Source: Neobacillus pocheonensis (GTDB lineage Bacteria > Bacillota > Bacilli > Bacillales > Cytobacillaceae). From it: a stretch of 64,000 nucleotides of DNA. Of this stretch, positions 45,384 through 53,985 are shown one piece after another. Where the stretch lies: the NCBI GenBank assembly GCA_023702235.1, contig JAMQCR010000001.1:3038001-3102000 (forward strand), written 5' to 3'. The notes under the pieces are model-generated. The model was not told the DNA's origin, ran no database searches, and worked only from the letters and a program-made list of their open reading frames with translations. How positions within the stretch are numbered: position 1 is the stretch's first letter; the number at the start of each line of letters is the position of its first letter. The translations under genes were made by a program, and so were the position numbers.

Positions 45384-46709
45384 TTATATTGTTGCAAATG
45401 CCCCTCTTTCGTCTACAATCCGGATTGCTTTCCCCTCGGACCTAGGAATACTTCCTGGAGCCAACACTTTTACCTTCATGCTTACTAGACAGTTATTTTT
45501 CATAGAGTGTTGGACTTTTTTCATGATGAAATGTATGTGCTCATGCTCGATTTCGCCGTTGACCATTTGATATACTTCTTCATTTATTTCAACATGCAAT
45601 TCCACAACATCCAATGAACCGTCACGACTTAGACGAACTTGAAAATGCGGTGCAAGTTCTTCGATTTGAATTAAGTAATGCTCAATCTCAGACGGGAATA
45701 CGTTTACTCCGCGGATAATGAGCATGTCATCGATACGTCCTTTTACACGTGACATTCTTGTCGTCGTCCTGCCGCATTTACATGCCTCTCTGGTGATAGA
45801 AGCAATATCACCTGTGCGATAACGAATAACCGGGAATGCTTCTTTCGTTAAGCTGGTAAACACTAATTCACCTTCTTCACCATCAGGTACAGGTTCAAGC
45901 GTATCCGGATTAATAACTTCCACAATAAAATGATCCTCTGCGATATGCATTCCATCTTGAGCTTCGTGACACTCCATGGATACCCCAGGCCCCATGACTT
46001 CACTCAACCCATATATATCACAGGCTTTTATATCAAACTTTTCTTCTAGCACCTTACGCATTTCTTCAGACCAAGGCTCCCCTCCAAAAATTCCGAACTT
46101 TACAGAGCTGTTTCTTGGATTTTTACCCATCGCTTCCATTTCTTCAGCAACTTTTAATATATACGAAGGTGTTCCTGCGATTACAGTTGGCTTAAAGTCT
46201 TCAATCACGGTAATTTGACGGTCAGTATTACCTCCGGAGATAGGAACAGTTGCCATGCCTAGTCTTTCCCCTCCATAATGAAGACCTAGTCCACCCGTAA
46301 ATAATCCATAACCGTAAGCATTTTGGAATACGCCGCCGGGCTCTCCGCCTGCAAGAGCAATTGCACGTGCAACCATATCAGCCCAGTTATCAATGTCATT
46401 CTTTGTATAGCCCACTACAGTCGGTTTTCCACTTGTACCTGAAGAGGCATGGATACGAATTACCTCTTTCATGTCAGCTGCAAATAGGTTGAACGGATAG
46501 TTGTCACGCAGATCGGTTTTCTTTGTAAACGGCAAATTGTGGATATCTTCTAAAGTTTGAACATCCTTCACTTTTATATCAAGTTCATTAAACTTTTTTT
46601 GATAAAAAGGTACTTTAGTATAGACTCGGCTTAATGTTTCCTTTAAGCGGGTGAGTTGCAGCGCTTTCATTTCCTTTCGCGAATACGTTTCAACCTCATG
46701 AATTATCAT
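45384..46709 (-). CDS. paaK: Phenylacetate-CoA ligase
   Basis: 441 residues from the ATG at 46709 (ctggagaa upstream); the upstream extension in the same frame is not like the family. ANL-family AMP-forming ligase: phosphate loop IHASSGTSGKPTVVGY, GYGLFTGGLGLHYG, GIFGGEPWSEEMR, DIYGLSEVMGPGV, YRTGDIASI and C-terminal SEGKAIRIVDER. Activates phenylacetate to phenylacetyl-CoA, the inducer and first intermediate. It lies upstream of paaA but has its own leader, so it may be transcribed separately. Intact. Confidence 0.92.
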   Translation of the reverse strand: MIIHEVETYSRKEMKALQLTRLKETLSRVYTKVPFYQKKFNELDIKVKDVQTLEDIHNLPFTKKTDLRDNYPFNLFAADMKEVIRIHASSGTSGKPTVVGYTKNDIDNWADMVARAIALAGGEPGGVFQNAYGYGLFTGGLGLHYGGERLGMATVPISGGNTDRQITVIEDFKPTVIAGTPSYILKVAEEMEAMGKNPRNSSVKFGIFGGEPWSEEMRKVLEEKFDIKACDIYGLSEVMGPGVSMECHEAQDGMHIAEDHFIVEVINPDTLEPVPDGEEGELVFTSLTKEAFPVIRYRTGDIASITREACKCGRTTTRMSRVKGRIDDMLIIRGVNVFPSEIEHYLIQIEELAPHFQVRLSRDGSLDVVELHVEINEEVYQMVNGEIEHEHIHFIMKKVQHSMKNNCLVSMKVKVLAPGSIPRSEGKAIRIVDERGAFATI

Positions 46710-46776
46710 TTCTCCAGCCCCTTTGTTAGATTCGCCCCATGTTAAACGCTTAAAAAATATTTTCACAGGACCTGTT

Positions 46777-46814
46777 TGTAACTGATTTTTGTTTACAGTG
46801 TGATTTTTGTTACA
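46777..46814. promoter_or_regulatory. Repeated sequence upstream of paaK, candidate operator
   Basis: Two direct repeats TGATTTTTGTT-TACA (46784-46798) and TGATTTTTGTT-ACA (46801-46814) 17 bases apart, framed by tgtaac and gttaca inverted ends. It sits about 70-100 bases before the paaK start. PaaX-type operators are imperfect palindromes; whether this is one is unproven. Confidence 0.35.
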
Positions 46815-46919
46815 CTTTATATTTATAACGTACCACATGTCAAAATGGTTGTAAATATTTTCAGATATTTCATTTATTTTATTTAATTTCTGTGCTTGGA
46901 CAGATGGCCTATAAGACAA

Positions 46920-47298
46920 ATACCTCAGTTATGGCACACTTTAAGCATTAAAGTAATTCTAAATAATCGGAATTACACTGGTGACCTTGTCAAAGGCAGG
47001 ATAGAAACTATTTCGCTTACTTCTTCTAAGTCAGGAAGTTAATGAAGCAGAAAGGGGAAGTTTAATTGTTGCAGTTACTGTCTTTTAAGTCTTTTTTACT
47101 TCACCCGAAGGAGTATCCATTAAGGTACTTGGTGAAAGAGTGTTAAAAGATAGCATATTAAAGTGGATAGAAGCTGGGGTTAACTTTTTATGTTAAAGAT
47201 TTAATTAAAGATCAAAGAACAAAATCGCTAACACGACTTAAATCACGACCCAAGTGAAGATTATTCACTTGGGTCTTTTCTCGTTCGTCGCATTGTGA
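46920..47298. other. Intergenic region without a supported gene (except a terminator)
   Basis: About 380 bases after the paaK leader. A short open stretch (SPEGVSIKVLGERVLKDSIL, 47101-47196, plus strand) looks like the remnant of a longer protein but has no start codon or RBS. Nothing else supportable apart from the terminator at 47247. Confidence 0.4.
47247..47280 (+). terminator. Rho-independent terminator
   Basis: gacccaagtgaa (47247-47258) / ttcacttgggtc (47264-47275) followed by tttt on the plus strand; perfect 12-bp arms. Confidence 0.75.
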
Positions 47299-47364
47299 TT
47301 ACAAATCCTCCAACCATTTCAAAAAATCTTTATTTAATTCATCCTGCTCTTTGTTTTTGGTCAA
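47299..47364 (-). CDS. Possible 21-residue small protein
   Basis: TTG at 47362-47364 with GGGGAGGA seven bases upstream, ending at TAA 47299-47301. The peptide MTKNKEQDELNKDFLKWLEDL is amphipathic and charged; it may be a small regulatory peptide. No homology claim; length makes this tentative. Confidence 0.3.
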   Translation of the reverse strand: MTKNKEQDELNKDFLKWLEDL

Positions 47365-47524
47365 GGTTAATCCTCCCCATTAATTTAACGCACTCCGTAT
47401 TTGCCATATAATGGAACAAAAATCCGTAATCTGATTGGAACAACTGATGTGTTTTGTCCTCGTAGGAGACATAAACTTGTGGAGAGTTTTTTACCATTCC
47501 TTAAGCCAATATCACAACAGATTA

Positions 47525-48448
47525 TTACCAGCTAGAATCAGATTCTAGCCGTCTCGTGAATTCTTCTGCAGCACTGTACCCTTGCTGTTTCAGAAGCCAG
47601 TTATTAGCCGCAGCTTCAATTAAACCCGCCACATCCCGACCAGGTTGGAGCTGAATCTCAATATGAGGAATTCGAACGTCCATATATTCTGTATATCTAG
47701 GTTCGTGATCCAATTCATTATTAAGGGAATTTTTCTGCCATTTTGTCAGTTCAATATCGAGCGCAATCCTCGTTTCATCCTGAAAAGCTTTTCTCCCATA
47801 TAAGCGGACCACGTTCAATAGCCCGACGCTTCGTAGAGCGAGAAATTCCTTTGTTTTCCCATCATGGGTACCGAGAATGGTTCGTGGACTGAGCTTTTTC
47901 AACACAACGATATCATCAGCCACTAGCCTGTGACCTCTGCCAATCATTGTGTGTGCCGTTTCACTTTTGCCGACGCCTGATTTTCCTCGAAGTAAAATGC
48001 CCATTCCATACACATTGATACAAACCCCGTGAACTGCGATTTCTGGAGCTAATGTTTTTACCATATAAGCATCAAGTTTCGTAATAAATTCAGAAGTTGT
48101 TTGAGGCTCGTTTGTACATAATAATGGGATTCCCTCTTCTACACAATACTGAGTTAAATACGGTAGTCCTTCCTGTCCAGCAGTAACGATAAAGCAAGGG
48201 GGGTGGTATTTGACGATATTACCTATTCGCATCTGACGCTCCTCAATGCTTAACTTATGTAAATAAGTAATTTCTTTTCTCCCAAGTATTTGAACACGTT
48301 CAGTTGGGAAAAAGTCAAAGTGACCAACAAATTCCAAACCCGGACGATGACACCGAGATTGCTTAATTGTTTGTTGTAATTGATTTTCTCCAGTCAATAC
48401 TTTCAATGAAAATTTTCGAACTAAATTTTCAACCGTTAATATTTTCAC
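47525..48448 (-). CDS. HPr kinase/phosphorylase paralogue (HprK-like)
   Basis: About 307 residues. The C-terminal kinase domain has the P-loop GKSGVGKSETAHTM (HprK family), catalytic His in EIAVHGVCINVYGMG, the Asp of VADDIVVLKK, and the signature helix QPGRDVAGLIEAAANNWLLKQQGY. The N-terminal domain (ILTVENLVRKFSLKVLTGEN...CHRPGLEFVGHFDFF, HYKLSIEERQ) resembles HprK but is divergent, and the usual genomic partner lgt is absent. B. subtilis HprK phosphorylates HPr Ser-46 to drive carbon catabolite control; this copy may act on HPr or another PTS-like protein (Crh). I use the GTG at 48448; an ATG at 48466 is in frame but too close to AAGG. Confidence 0.75.
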   Translation of the reverse strand: MKILTVENLVRKFSLKVLTGENQLQQTIKQSRCHRPGLEFVGHFDFFPTERVQILGRKEITYLHKLSIEERQMRIGNIVKYHPPCFIVTAGQEGLPYLTQYCVEEGIPLLCTNEPQTTSEFITKLDAYMVKTLAPEIAVHGVCINVYGMGILLRGKSGVGKSETAHTMIGRGHRLVADDIVVLKKLSPRTILGTHDGKTKEFLALRSVGLLNVVRLYGRKAFQDETRIALDIELTKWQKNSLNNELDHEPRYTEYMDVRIPHIEIQLQPGRDVAGLIEAAANNWLLKQQGYSAAEEFTRRLESDSSW

Positions 48449-48585
48449 GTCTATGGCACTCTCCATCCTTAATGACTTTCTTATTCTTGATTTTACTTGT
48501 AAAAAGAGGAATTTTAACTCAGTATCTTTCTATTAAAAACTCCAAAAAAAATCTGATAGTACTGCTTTTTTACCACTACCTGCTC

Positions 48586-48608
48586 GGATAATGTCTTGAG
48601 CATTATCC
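48586..48608. terminator. Perfect 8-bp hairpin after the regulator fragment
   Basis: ggataatg (48586-48593) / cattatcc (48601-48608); no strong T-run, so terminator or processing site is uncertain. Confidence 0.35.
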
Positions 48609-48630
48609 CAAATTACTAGAGGATTCTAAA

Positions 48631-48819
48631 TCATAAGGCTGATAATATATACAGTTCCTTGCTTGAAATCAAACGTTCTGCCCATTCTGTAATTTTCTTT
48701 TCCTCGTAGGAAGGCTTATGTCCTTTGGTGGAATTCCAATCAAATACATTGCTGAGTGATTTTTGAATGTTAAGCATAGAGCGAAAGACTGCATCGTCAT
48801 CCGTGATATAAAAAAGCAT
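48631..48819 (-). pseudogene. Response-regulator remnant, partner of the GlnK-like kinase
   Basis: 62 residues from ATG 48819, which overlaps the kinase stop and has AGGAAGGG upstream. It begins LFYITDDDAVFRSML, the first strand and acidic pocket of a receiver domain such as GlnL (YcbB) of B. subtilis, but then jumps to an unrelated helical tail (QKSLSNVFDWNSTKGHKPSY, KKITEWAERLIS). The phospho-Asp, Thr and Lys are gone, so most of the receiver and any output domain is deleted. In B. subtilis GlnL controls the glutaminase-glutamine transporter operon. A real deletion, not a frame error. Confidence 0.65.
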
Positions 48820-48823
48820 AAAC

Positions 48824-50131
48824 TCACCCTTCCTCGGCAAGACTGAGGATCGGCAGCCGGACGGTGAAAATGCACCCGTTCTCTCTCGGTAGGAGTTTTA
48901 CCTCTCCTCCCAATTCCTCTGCCATTTCTTTAATATAAGATAACCCCATTCCCGTGGACGGTGTTCCATCACCTCTATATTTAGAGGTAAACCCCGGTTT
49001 AAAAATGAGTTGTTTATATTTTGAAGGAACTCCCGGACCGTCGTCAATCACTTTACAGTCAATCCAATTATCCTCTTTTTCAATCGAAACAGTTATTGTT
49101 CCTGTATTTTCAATCGCTTCTACTGCGTTCGCAACTAAATTGTTGATAAAAGACAGCATAAGGTAAATATGATAATTCGGATGCTGTCCCTTTATCTGTG
49201 ACACAAATTCAATTTTCTTTCCTAACAGCGCCGCATATTTCTGATTGATTCGCACAATCATATGCGCCAATTCATGTACATTCATATATTCCGGCAGACT
49301 TTCGCTTGAAATGAGCTTTGTAAGGCCCGCAAAGATTCTTTGGTTATCCTTTTTTATTTCATGCACCTCTCCAGCTATTCGTAAAGCTTTTTTTCCCCAA
49401 TCTTTAATTGGAGGCCCTTGAATATGGATAAAATCATTCATGTTTCGATATAGAGTGTAGGATTCTTTTGTGATTGTTTCTGCATTTTGTAGTGTCTTTT
49501 TCAAATAAACGGACTCTACATACAAATTGGAAAGGTGTTTAAGCATATTCTCATTTTCCCGCCTGGTTTGCGATTCTTTCAGCCGCAGTTCGTAAAGCTT
49601 CATCATATTTATAAAGGCCAATACAAAAAAGCTTCGAAACACCGCGATAATAATGATTTTGTTTAATGCCCCCATCGTCACCGTAGTTCCCAATACAAAA
49701 AGATGATAAAGCATTAACTCCACAAGACTAGATACGATTTCAATTGTAATACCGAAACATCCTATCAGCAAAGGATGTTGAAAACGATTCACCCTCATCA
49801 AATAAAACAGGAAAGCAAATGTGAAATAGTAGAAGAACGTTGGATACCGTAAAGTAATTGATTCTACCAGGCTAAAGTCTGCCGACACCATCCAATCCAA
49901 TAGAATACGGAACGCCGAGACGGATATTCCTACTAACAGCCCCATTACAACAGGTGAAATTTTACGATAGTACAATAAAGAAAAGAAGAAAATGGGCGTT
50001 CCAAAACTGACACGAAATACATTATCGAATGGATGAAAGTTCAATTCACCAGCGATCGGTATAATAACCGTAAGAGCTATAAGAATCCAGTAATCTTTGC
50101 TTTGCAGTTGATTCGCTCTCAAATCCGCCAC
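48824..50131 (-). CDS. GlnK-like sensor histidine kinase
   Basis: 435 residues. Seven or so membrane helices (residues 15-185), then a coiled linker, a phosphoacceptor region GEVHEIKKDNQRIFAGLTKL (the His in EVHE, SPOB-type family) and the ATPase domain: N box NNLVANAVEAIE, G1 DDGPGVP, G2 GMGLSYIKEMAEEL. Matches the B. subtilis GlnK (YcbA) glutamine-sensing kinase. Its regulator partner, immediately downstream, is truncated, so it may be an orphan or signal to another regulator. Upstream of it lies a hairpin and the aspartase gene. Confidence 0.8.
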   Translation of the reverse strand: MADLRANQLQSKDYWILIALTVIIPIAGELNFHPFDNVFRVSFGTPIFFFSLLYYRKISPVVMGLLVGISVSAFRILLDWMVSADFSLVESITLRYPTFFYYFTFAFLFYLMRVNRFQHPLLIGCFGITIEIVSSLVELMLYHLFVLGTTVTMGALNKIIIIAVFRSFFVLAFINMMKLYELRLKESQTRRENENMLKHLSNLYVESVYLKKTLQNAETITKESYTLYRNMNDFIHIQGPPIKDWGKKALRIAGEVHEIKKDNQRIFAGLTKLISSESLPEYMNVHELAHMIVRINQKYAALLGKKIEFVSQIKGQHPNYHIYLMLSFINNLVANAVEAIENTGTITVSIEKEDNWIDCKVIDDGPGVPSKYKQLIFKPGFTSKYRGDGTPSTGMGLSYIKEMAEELGGEVKLLPRENGCIFTVRLPILSLAEEG

Positions 50132-50233
50132 TTCCTAATTTTTGATTCTAGTATACGCTTGTTGTTATAAACACAATTGACATTTATAGTCTCTCGAAAA
50201 TTAATTTTCCGAATCTCCAATTACTATATAAGA

Positions 50234-50268
50234 AAATACAGCTTGTTTATCAAAACAAGCTGTATTTT
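50234..50268. repeat. Perfect 16-bp inverted repeat
   Basis: aaaatacagcttgttt / aaacaagctgtatttt, between aspartase and the kinase gene. No poly-T in the kinase direction; a reading frame crossing it (50201-50419) has no RBS and is not credible. Confidence 0.5.
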
Positions 50269-50413
50269 GGTTCATTAAACCATAACTGTTTCCTTTGCCC
50301 GCCACAGCTTCTGCTGCAGCCGATTTTAAGGAGTTAAACCAGAGGCTCATCGCTTTTTTGTACCGGAAGTTCTTTGATTCTTCCCTTGCAGAAGGAGTTT
50401 TATCCCTTATGCC

Positions 50414-50445
50414 AAGCAAAAAAGGGCGCTTCGCCCTGATTTGCT
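50414..50445 (-). terminator. Terminator of the aspartase gene
   Basis: gggcg (50424-50428) / cgccc (50432-50436) plus extended aagcaaa arms, followed by TTTTTTGC on the minus strand. Confidence 0.8.
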
Positions 50446-50462
50446 TGAGATTTATAAGTTTA

Positions 50463-51908
50463 CTATTTATCTAAAAGCACTGCACCTGCGATCCCTGGAT
50501 GTGTCATTTCATATGGATCTAGTATCAAATTTAGCTCCTCTTCTGTCAACACATCATATTTCAAACATAGTTCCCTGATTGGCGCACCACTTAAGATCGC
50601 CTCTCTGGCAATTCGAGCCGCTACTTCGTACCCAATATGGGGGTTAACCGCCGTAATGACTCCAGCACTCTTTTCTACATACTCTTTTAATCTCTCTTCA
50701 TTGGCTTTTATTCCTTTTAAACAATGTTCTGTAAAAACACGGAAAGTATTATTCATAATACTGATCGATTGTAGCAGATTAAATACTAGGACAGGCTCCA
50801 TAACATTTAATTCAAGCTGACCTGCTTCTGATGCAAGACAAATCGTATGGTCATTGCCAATTACTTGGAATGCCACCTGGTTAATAACTTCCGCCATCAC
50901 TGGATTTACTTTACCAGGCATGATAGAAGAACCAGGCTGTCGTGCAGGTAACGTGATTTCAGCCAAACCTGCTCTTGGACCAGATGCCATTAATCGTAAG
51001 TCATTTGCAATTTTTGACATGTTCATCATACAAACTTTCAATGCCGCTGATACTTCTGTATAGGCATCAGTATTTTGTGTTGCATCAACAAGATGTTCTG
51101 CACCGATTAGCGGCAGCCCGCTGATGCCTGCTAGATGTTTTACCACTAATTCAATATAACGTGGATCCGCATTTAACCCTGTTCCGACGGCCGTTGCTCC
51201 CATGTTCAATTCATATAAATGCTGGCGTGATTGTTTAATCCGCTTGATATCACGTCCGAGTACGCGGTTGTAGGCTTCAAATTCCTGACCAAGCCGAATC
51301 GGCACAGCATCCTGAAGGTGGGTACGCCCATTTTAATAACAGGATTAAACTCTACGGCCTTTTCGTTGAAAAACTGTATGCATTTCTTCCATGGTTGCTA
51401 ACAATTTTTCTAAAAGGTTTAGGACTGCAATATGAATCGCCGTAGGAAAAGAATCATTAGTTGATTGTGACATATTGACATGGCTATTAGGACTGCAATG
51501 GGAATAGTCCCCTATTTCTTTCCCAAGTAATTCAATAGCTCGATTGGCAAGGACCTCATTTACATTCATGTTAATCGAGGTTCCTGCTCCGCCTTGGATA
51601 GGATCGACAATAATTTGGTCGTGCCATTTTCCTTTAATCATTTCCTCAGCCGCCATAACTATTGCTTGTCCAATGCCGGAATAAAGACGTTTAACATCCA
51701 TATTTGCAAGCGCAGCAGCCTTTTTCACCATGGCCATCGCTTTAATTAATTCTTCATGAATTCGATACCCTGTGATTGGAAAGTTTTCAACAGCACGAAG
51801 TGTTTGGATCCCATAATAGGCTTCAGCAGGAACTTCCTTTGATCCTAAAAAATCCTTTTCGGTTCGTACATTTGGTTTTATTTCAGTTACTGTCATTACA
51901 TTCTCCAC
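50463..51908 (-). pseudogene. aspA: Aspartate ammonia-lyase, two compensating frameshifts
   Basis: Aspartase/fumarase superfamily lyase, ~480 residues when joined, converting aspartate to fumarate and ammonia. N-terminal frame: RTEKDFLGSKEVPAEAYYG and THSQSTND-type region SHVNMSQSTNDSFPTA; C-terminal frame: AYTEVSAALKVCMMNM and the superfamily signature GSSIMPGKVNPVMAE; the C-terminus ends PYEMTHPGIAGAVLL. The two outer frames are the same; the ~30 bases between 51333 and 51360 are in another frame, with a GGCC at 51356-51359 and a second site (gggtacgccca) that would become GGCC if one G were added. It is the second gene of an operon with the symporter downstream. Confidence 0.88.
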
Positions 51909-51916
51909 CTATCCCT

Positions 51917-53189
51917 TTATGCAACATTTGTTTCTTTAACAGAATCCAAATAGTCCTGCGCTTTGTCTTTATCAAATTCGCCCTCCCATTTCGCCATTGA
52001 GATGGCAGCCAATGAGTTTCCTAAAACGTTTACGGCGGAGCGAATCATATCTAAAATACGATCGATGCCAGCAATCAAAGCAATTCCTTCTAACGGTAAT
52101 CCCATTGAGCCGAGTGTCGCCAGCACAACGACAAACGATGCACCTGGGACGCCTGCCATACCTTTTGAAGTCATCATAAGTACAAATAACAATGTAATTT
52201 GCTGCATCAACGACATGTGTACGTTATACATTTGCGCAACAAACAGCGAAGCAAGCGCCTGATAAATTGCTGATCCCGTCAGATTGAATGTGTATCCTGT
52301 CGGAATAACGAAAGAAACGATCGCTTTCGGACAACCAAATTGCTCCATTTTTTTCATGATGTTCGGGAGCACTGCCTCAGAACTGGCTGTTGTAAAAGAA
52401 AGGATAAGTTCTTCCTTTAAAATCTTAATAAGCGTAAAAATATTTGTTCCTGCCATTTTCGCGTTTATGCCTAAAATCACAATAGCGAAAAATATTACAG
52501 TTACATACACAGCCAATACAAGCTTTCCAAGCGGAAGCAATGTGCTTCACTCCGAACTTGGCAACCGTCACAGCAATAAGGGCGAATACTCCAAACGGAG
52601 CAGCCTTCATTACTTGATTTGTTACCCAAAACATAGCTTCTAATACACCTTCAAAGAAATGGATCACCGGCTTTCCTTTGTCTCCGATTGCCGCAACACC
52701 TAGACCTAATAGAACAGTGAAGAAAATAATCGGCAATAGATCGCCTTGCGCCATTGATTCAAACACATTTGTTGGAACGATGTGAACGATAGTTTCAGCA
52801 AAGCCTTTGTTTTGTGTTGCGCTTGCTGTTTGTTCGTATGCTGATATATCTCCTTTTTTCAGATGGCTTATATCTACACCAGAACCTGGATGGAACACGT
52901 TTGCAGCCAGCAATCCGATCCCAAGCGCAATCGTTGTAATGATTTCAAAATAAAGAATCGTCTTGCCGCCTAGCTTTCCTAATTTTTTTATATCACCTAC
53001 ACCCGCCACCGCAACAACAAGTGCGGCTATTACAATCGGCATAACGATCATTTTAATTAAATGAATGAAAATATCCCCGATTGGCGTAATGTAGGCAATT
53101 GCTGTTTTGTTCCCGTAAACAGCAGCACCAACCACTATACCTAATATAAGTGCTACAAAAATTTGCGCAGCTAATCCAAATTTTTTCAT
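51917..53189 (-). pseudogene. gltP: Dicarboxylate/glutamate:cation symporter (DAACS family), frame broken
   Basis: Na+/H+-coupled glutamate/aspartate carrier, ~422 residues from ATG 53189 (aaggggg upstream). Ten-plus helices; LIKMIVMPIVIAALVVAVAG, FEIITTIALGIGLLAANV, SFTTASSEAVLPNIM (HP1 serine-rich region) and SNGLAA? replaced by MTSKGMAGVPGASFVVVLATLG and DRILDMIRSAVNVLGNSLAA. The break is at ~52540-52550: the first frame runs into KHIASAWKACIG, the other continues LGKLVLAVYVTVIFF. With aspartase directly downstream (gap 8 bases), the operon would take up and deaminate aspartate. cre site upstream. Confidence 0.88.
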
Positions 53190-53200
53190 GTACATCCCCC

Positions 53201-53217
53201 TTGTTAGCGTTTTCAAT
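53201..53217. promoter_or_regulatory. Candidate cre (CcpA) site upstream of the symporter
   Basis: TTGTTAGCGTTTTCAAT, one mismatch to the consensus WTGNAARCGNWWWCAWW, 12 bases upstream of the start codon and close to the RBS. Glucose would repress this aspartate/glutamate operon. Confidence 0.5.
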
Positions 53218-53461
53218 ATATTTCATCGAATACATGATTAAGTTTATAAGCACACCTACAAAACGATACAAAAACCCACAAAAGAATCTGAAAAAAATTT
53301 TAGTGCTACAAAAATTATTGAAATCTTCTCTTGCTAAAAAACTATCATCTGGTTCAGTAACATATTTGAGAATTTCATAGTCAAAATATGGTTAAGGGCA
53401 TTTTCCGAGCACAAAAAAGACCCCTAACCAAATCGGTTGAGAGCCTTTGAAACGTTGATAA

Positions 53462-53530
53462 TTAACGTTTAGAGAACTGAGGCGCACGACGAGCACCTTT
53501 AAGACCGTATTTTTTACGTTCTTTAATATG
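53462..53530 (-). other. Fragment of the 3' end of rpsI (ribosomal protein S9)
   Basis: Minus strand encodes the last ~21 residues of S9, KERKKYGLKGARRAPQFSKR, with the natural stop and a terminator-like tail (53400-53445). The sequence upstream is not S9. A conserved ribosomal-gene 3' end alone is a typical imprint of a site-specific integration (the attachment copy left by an integrated element); the real rpsI would be elsewhere. Confidence 0.7.
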
Positions 53531-53621
53531 TATATATAATATGGAATAAAACATCGATCGTTTCCGAACTAAAAACAGATATAGATCGAGCACTTTCTTC
53601 TTCGTTTCTTTTTTCAGCCAT
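53523..53621 (-). CDS. Possible 32-residue small protein upstream of the rpsI fragment
   Basis: ATG 53621 with GGGAGG ten bases upstream; peptide MAEKRNEEESARSISVFSSE then TIDVLFHIIYTY, ending at TAA 53523-53525. No family recognised; it may be the 5' remnant of a gene cut off by the event that left the rpsI end. Confidence 0.35.
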   Translation of the reverse strand: MAEKRNEEESARSISVFSSETIDVLFHIIYTY

Positions 53622-53734
53622 AATAAAAACGCCTCCCAATTGATTGTGTAAGGAATAAGGCGCGTTTGATGTTAGATCTAACCGCAACCATGAAAATGTG
53701 CGGACCGCTACTGTGCGATTAAGTCAACGGAAAT

Positions 53735-53772
53735 AAAAAAGGTAGAAACTGCGTCAAATCGACGTTTCTACC
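53735..53772 (-). terminator. tRNA-Val terminator
   Basis: ggtagaaac (53741-53749) / gtttctacc (53764-53772) perfect arms, T-run on the minus strand, directly downstream of the tRNA. Confidence 0.85.
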
Positions 53773-53779
53773 CGCGTGA

Positions 53780-53852
53780 TGACCTGTGAGGGATTCGAAC
53801 CCACGACCCCTTCCCTGTCAAGGAAGTGCTCTCCCACTGAGCTAACAAGTCA
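53780..53852 (-). tRNA. tRNA-Val (GAC anticodon)
   Basis: 73 bases on the minus strand. Acceptor TGACTTG pairs with CAGGTCA; anticodon arm CTTCC-TTGACAG-GGAAG, so the anticodon is GAC (Val, codons GUC/GUU); T arm GTGGGTTCGAATCCCTC. No encoded CCA. A lone tRNA next to an rpsI fragment and followed by its own terminator. Confidence 0.9.
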
Positions 53853-53985
53853 TAAATTATAATTTCGCAGCTAGAAATTAAGCATCTCTATTTAAGCTAC
53901 ATATCTAATTATAGTTAATCAACTACAAATGTCAATAGCATTTCCTCTTAAACATTTTAATTTTAAAAAACTCAAACTCAAAAAG

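Noticed and set aside
47101..47196. Short open stretch SPEGVSIKVLGERV as a gene
   Set aside because: No start codon, no RBS, too short to be assigned; kept only as a possible remnant.
50201..50419. Open frame of 72 codons on the minus strand between aspartase and the kinase gene
   Set aside because: TTG start inside a terminator, no RBS, crosses a perfect inverted repeat, no family resemblance.
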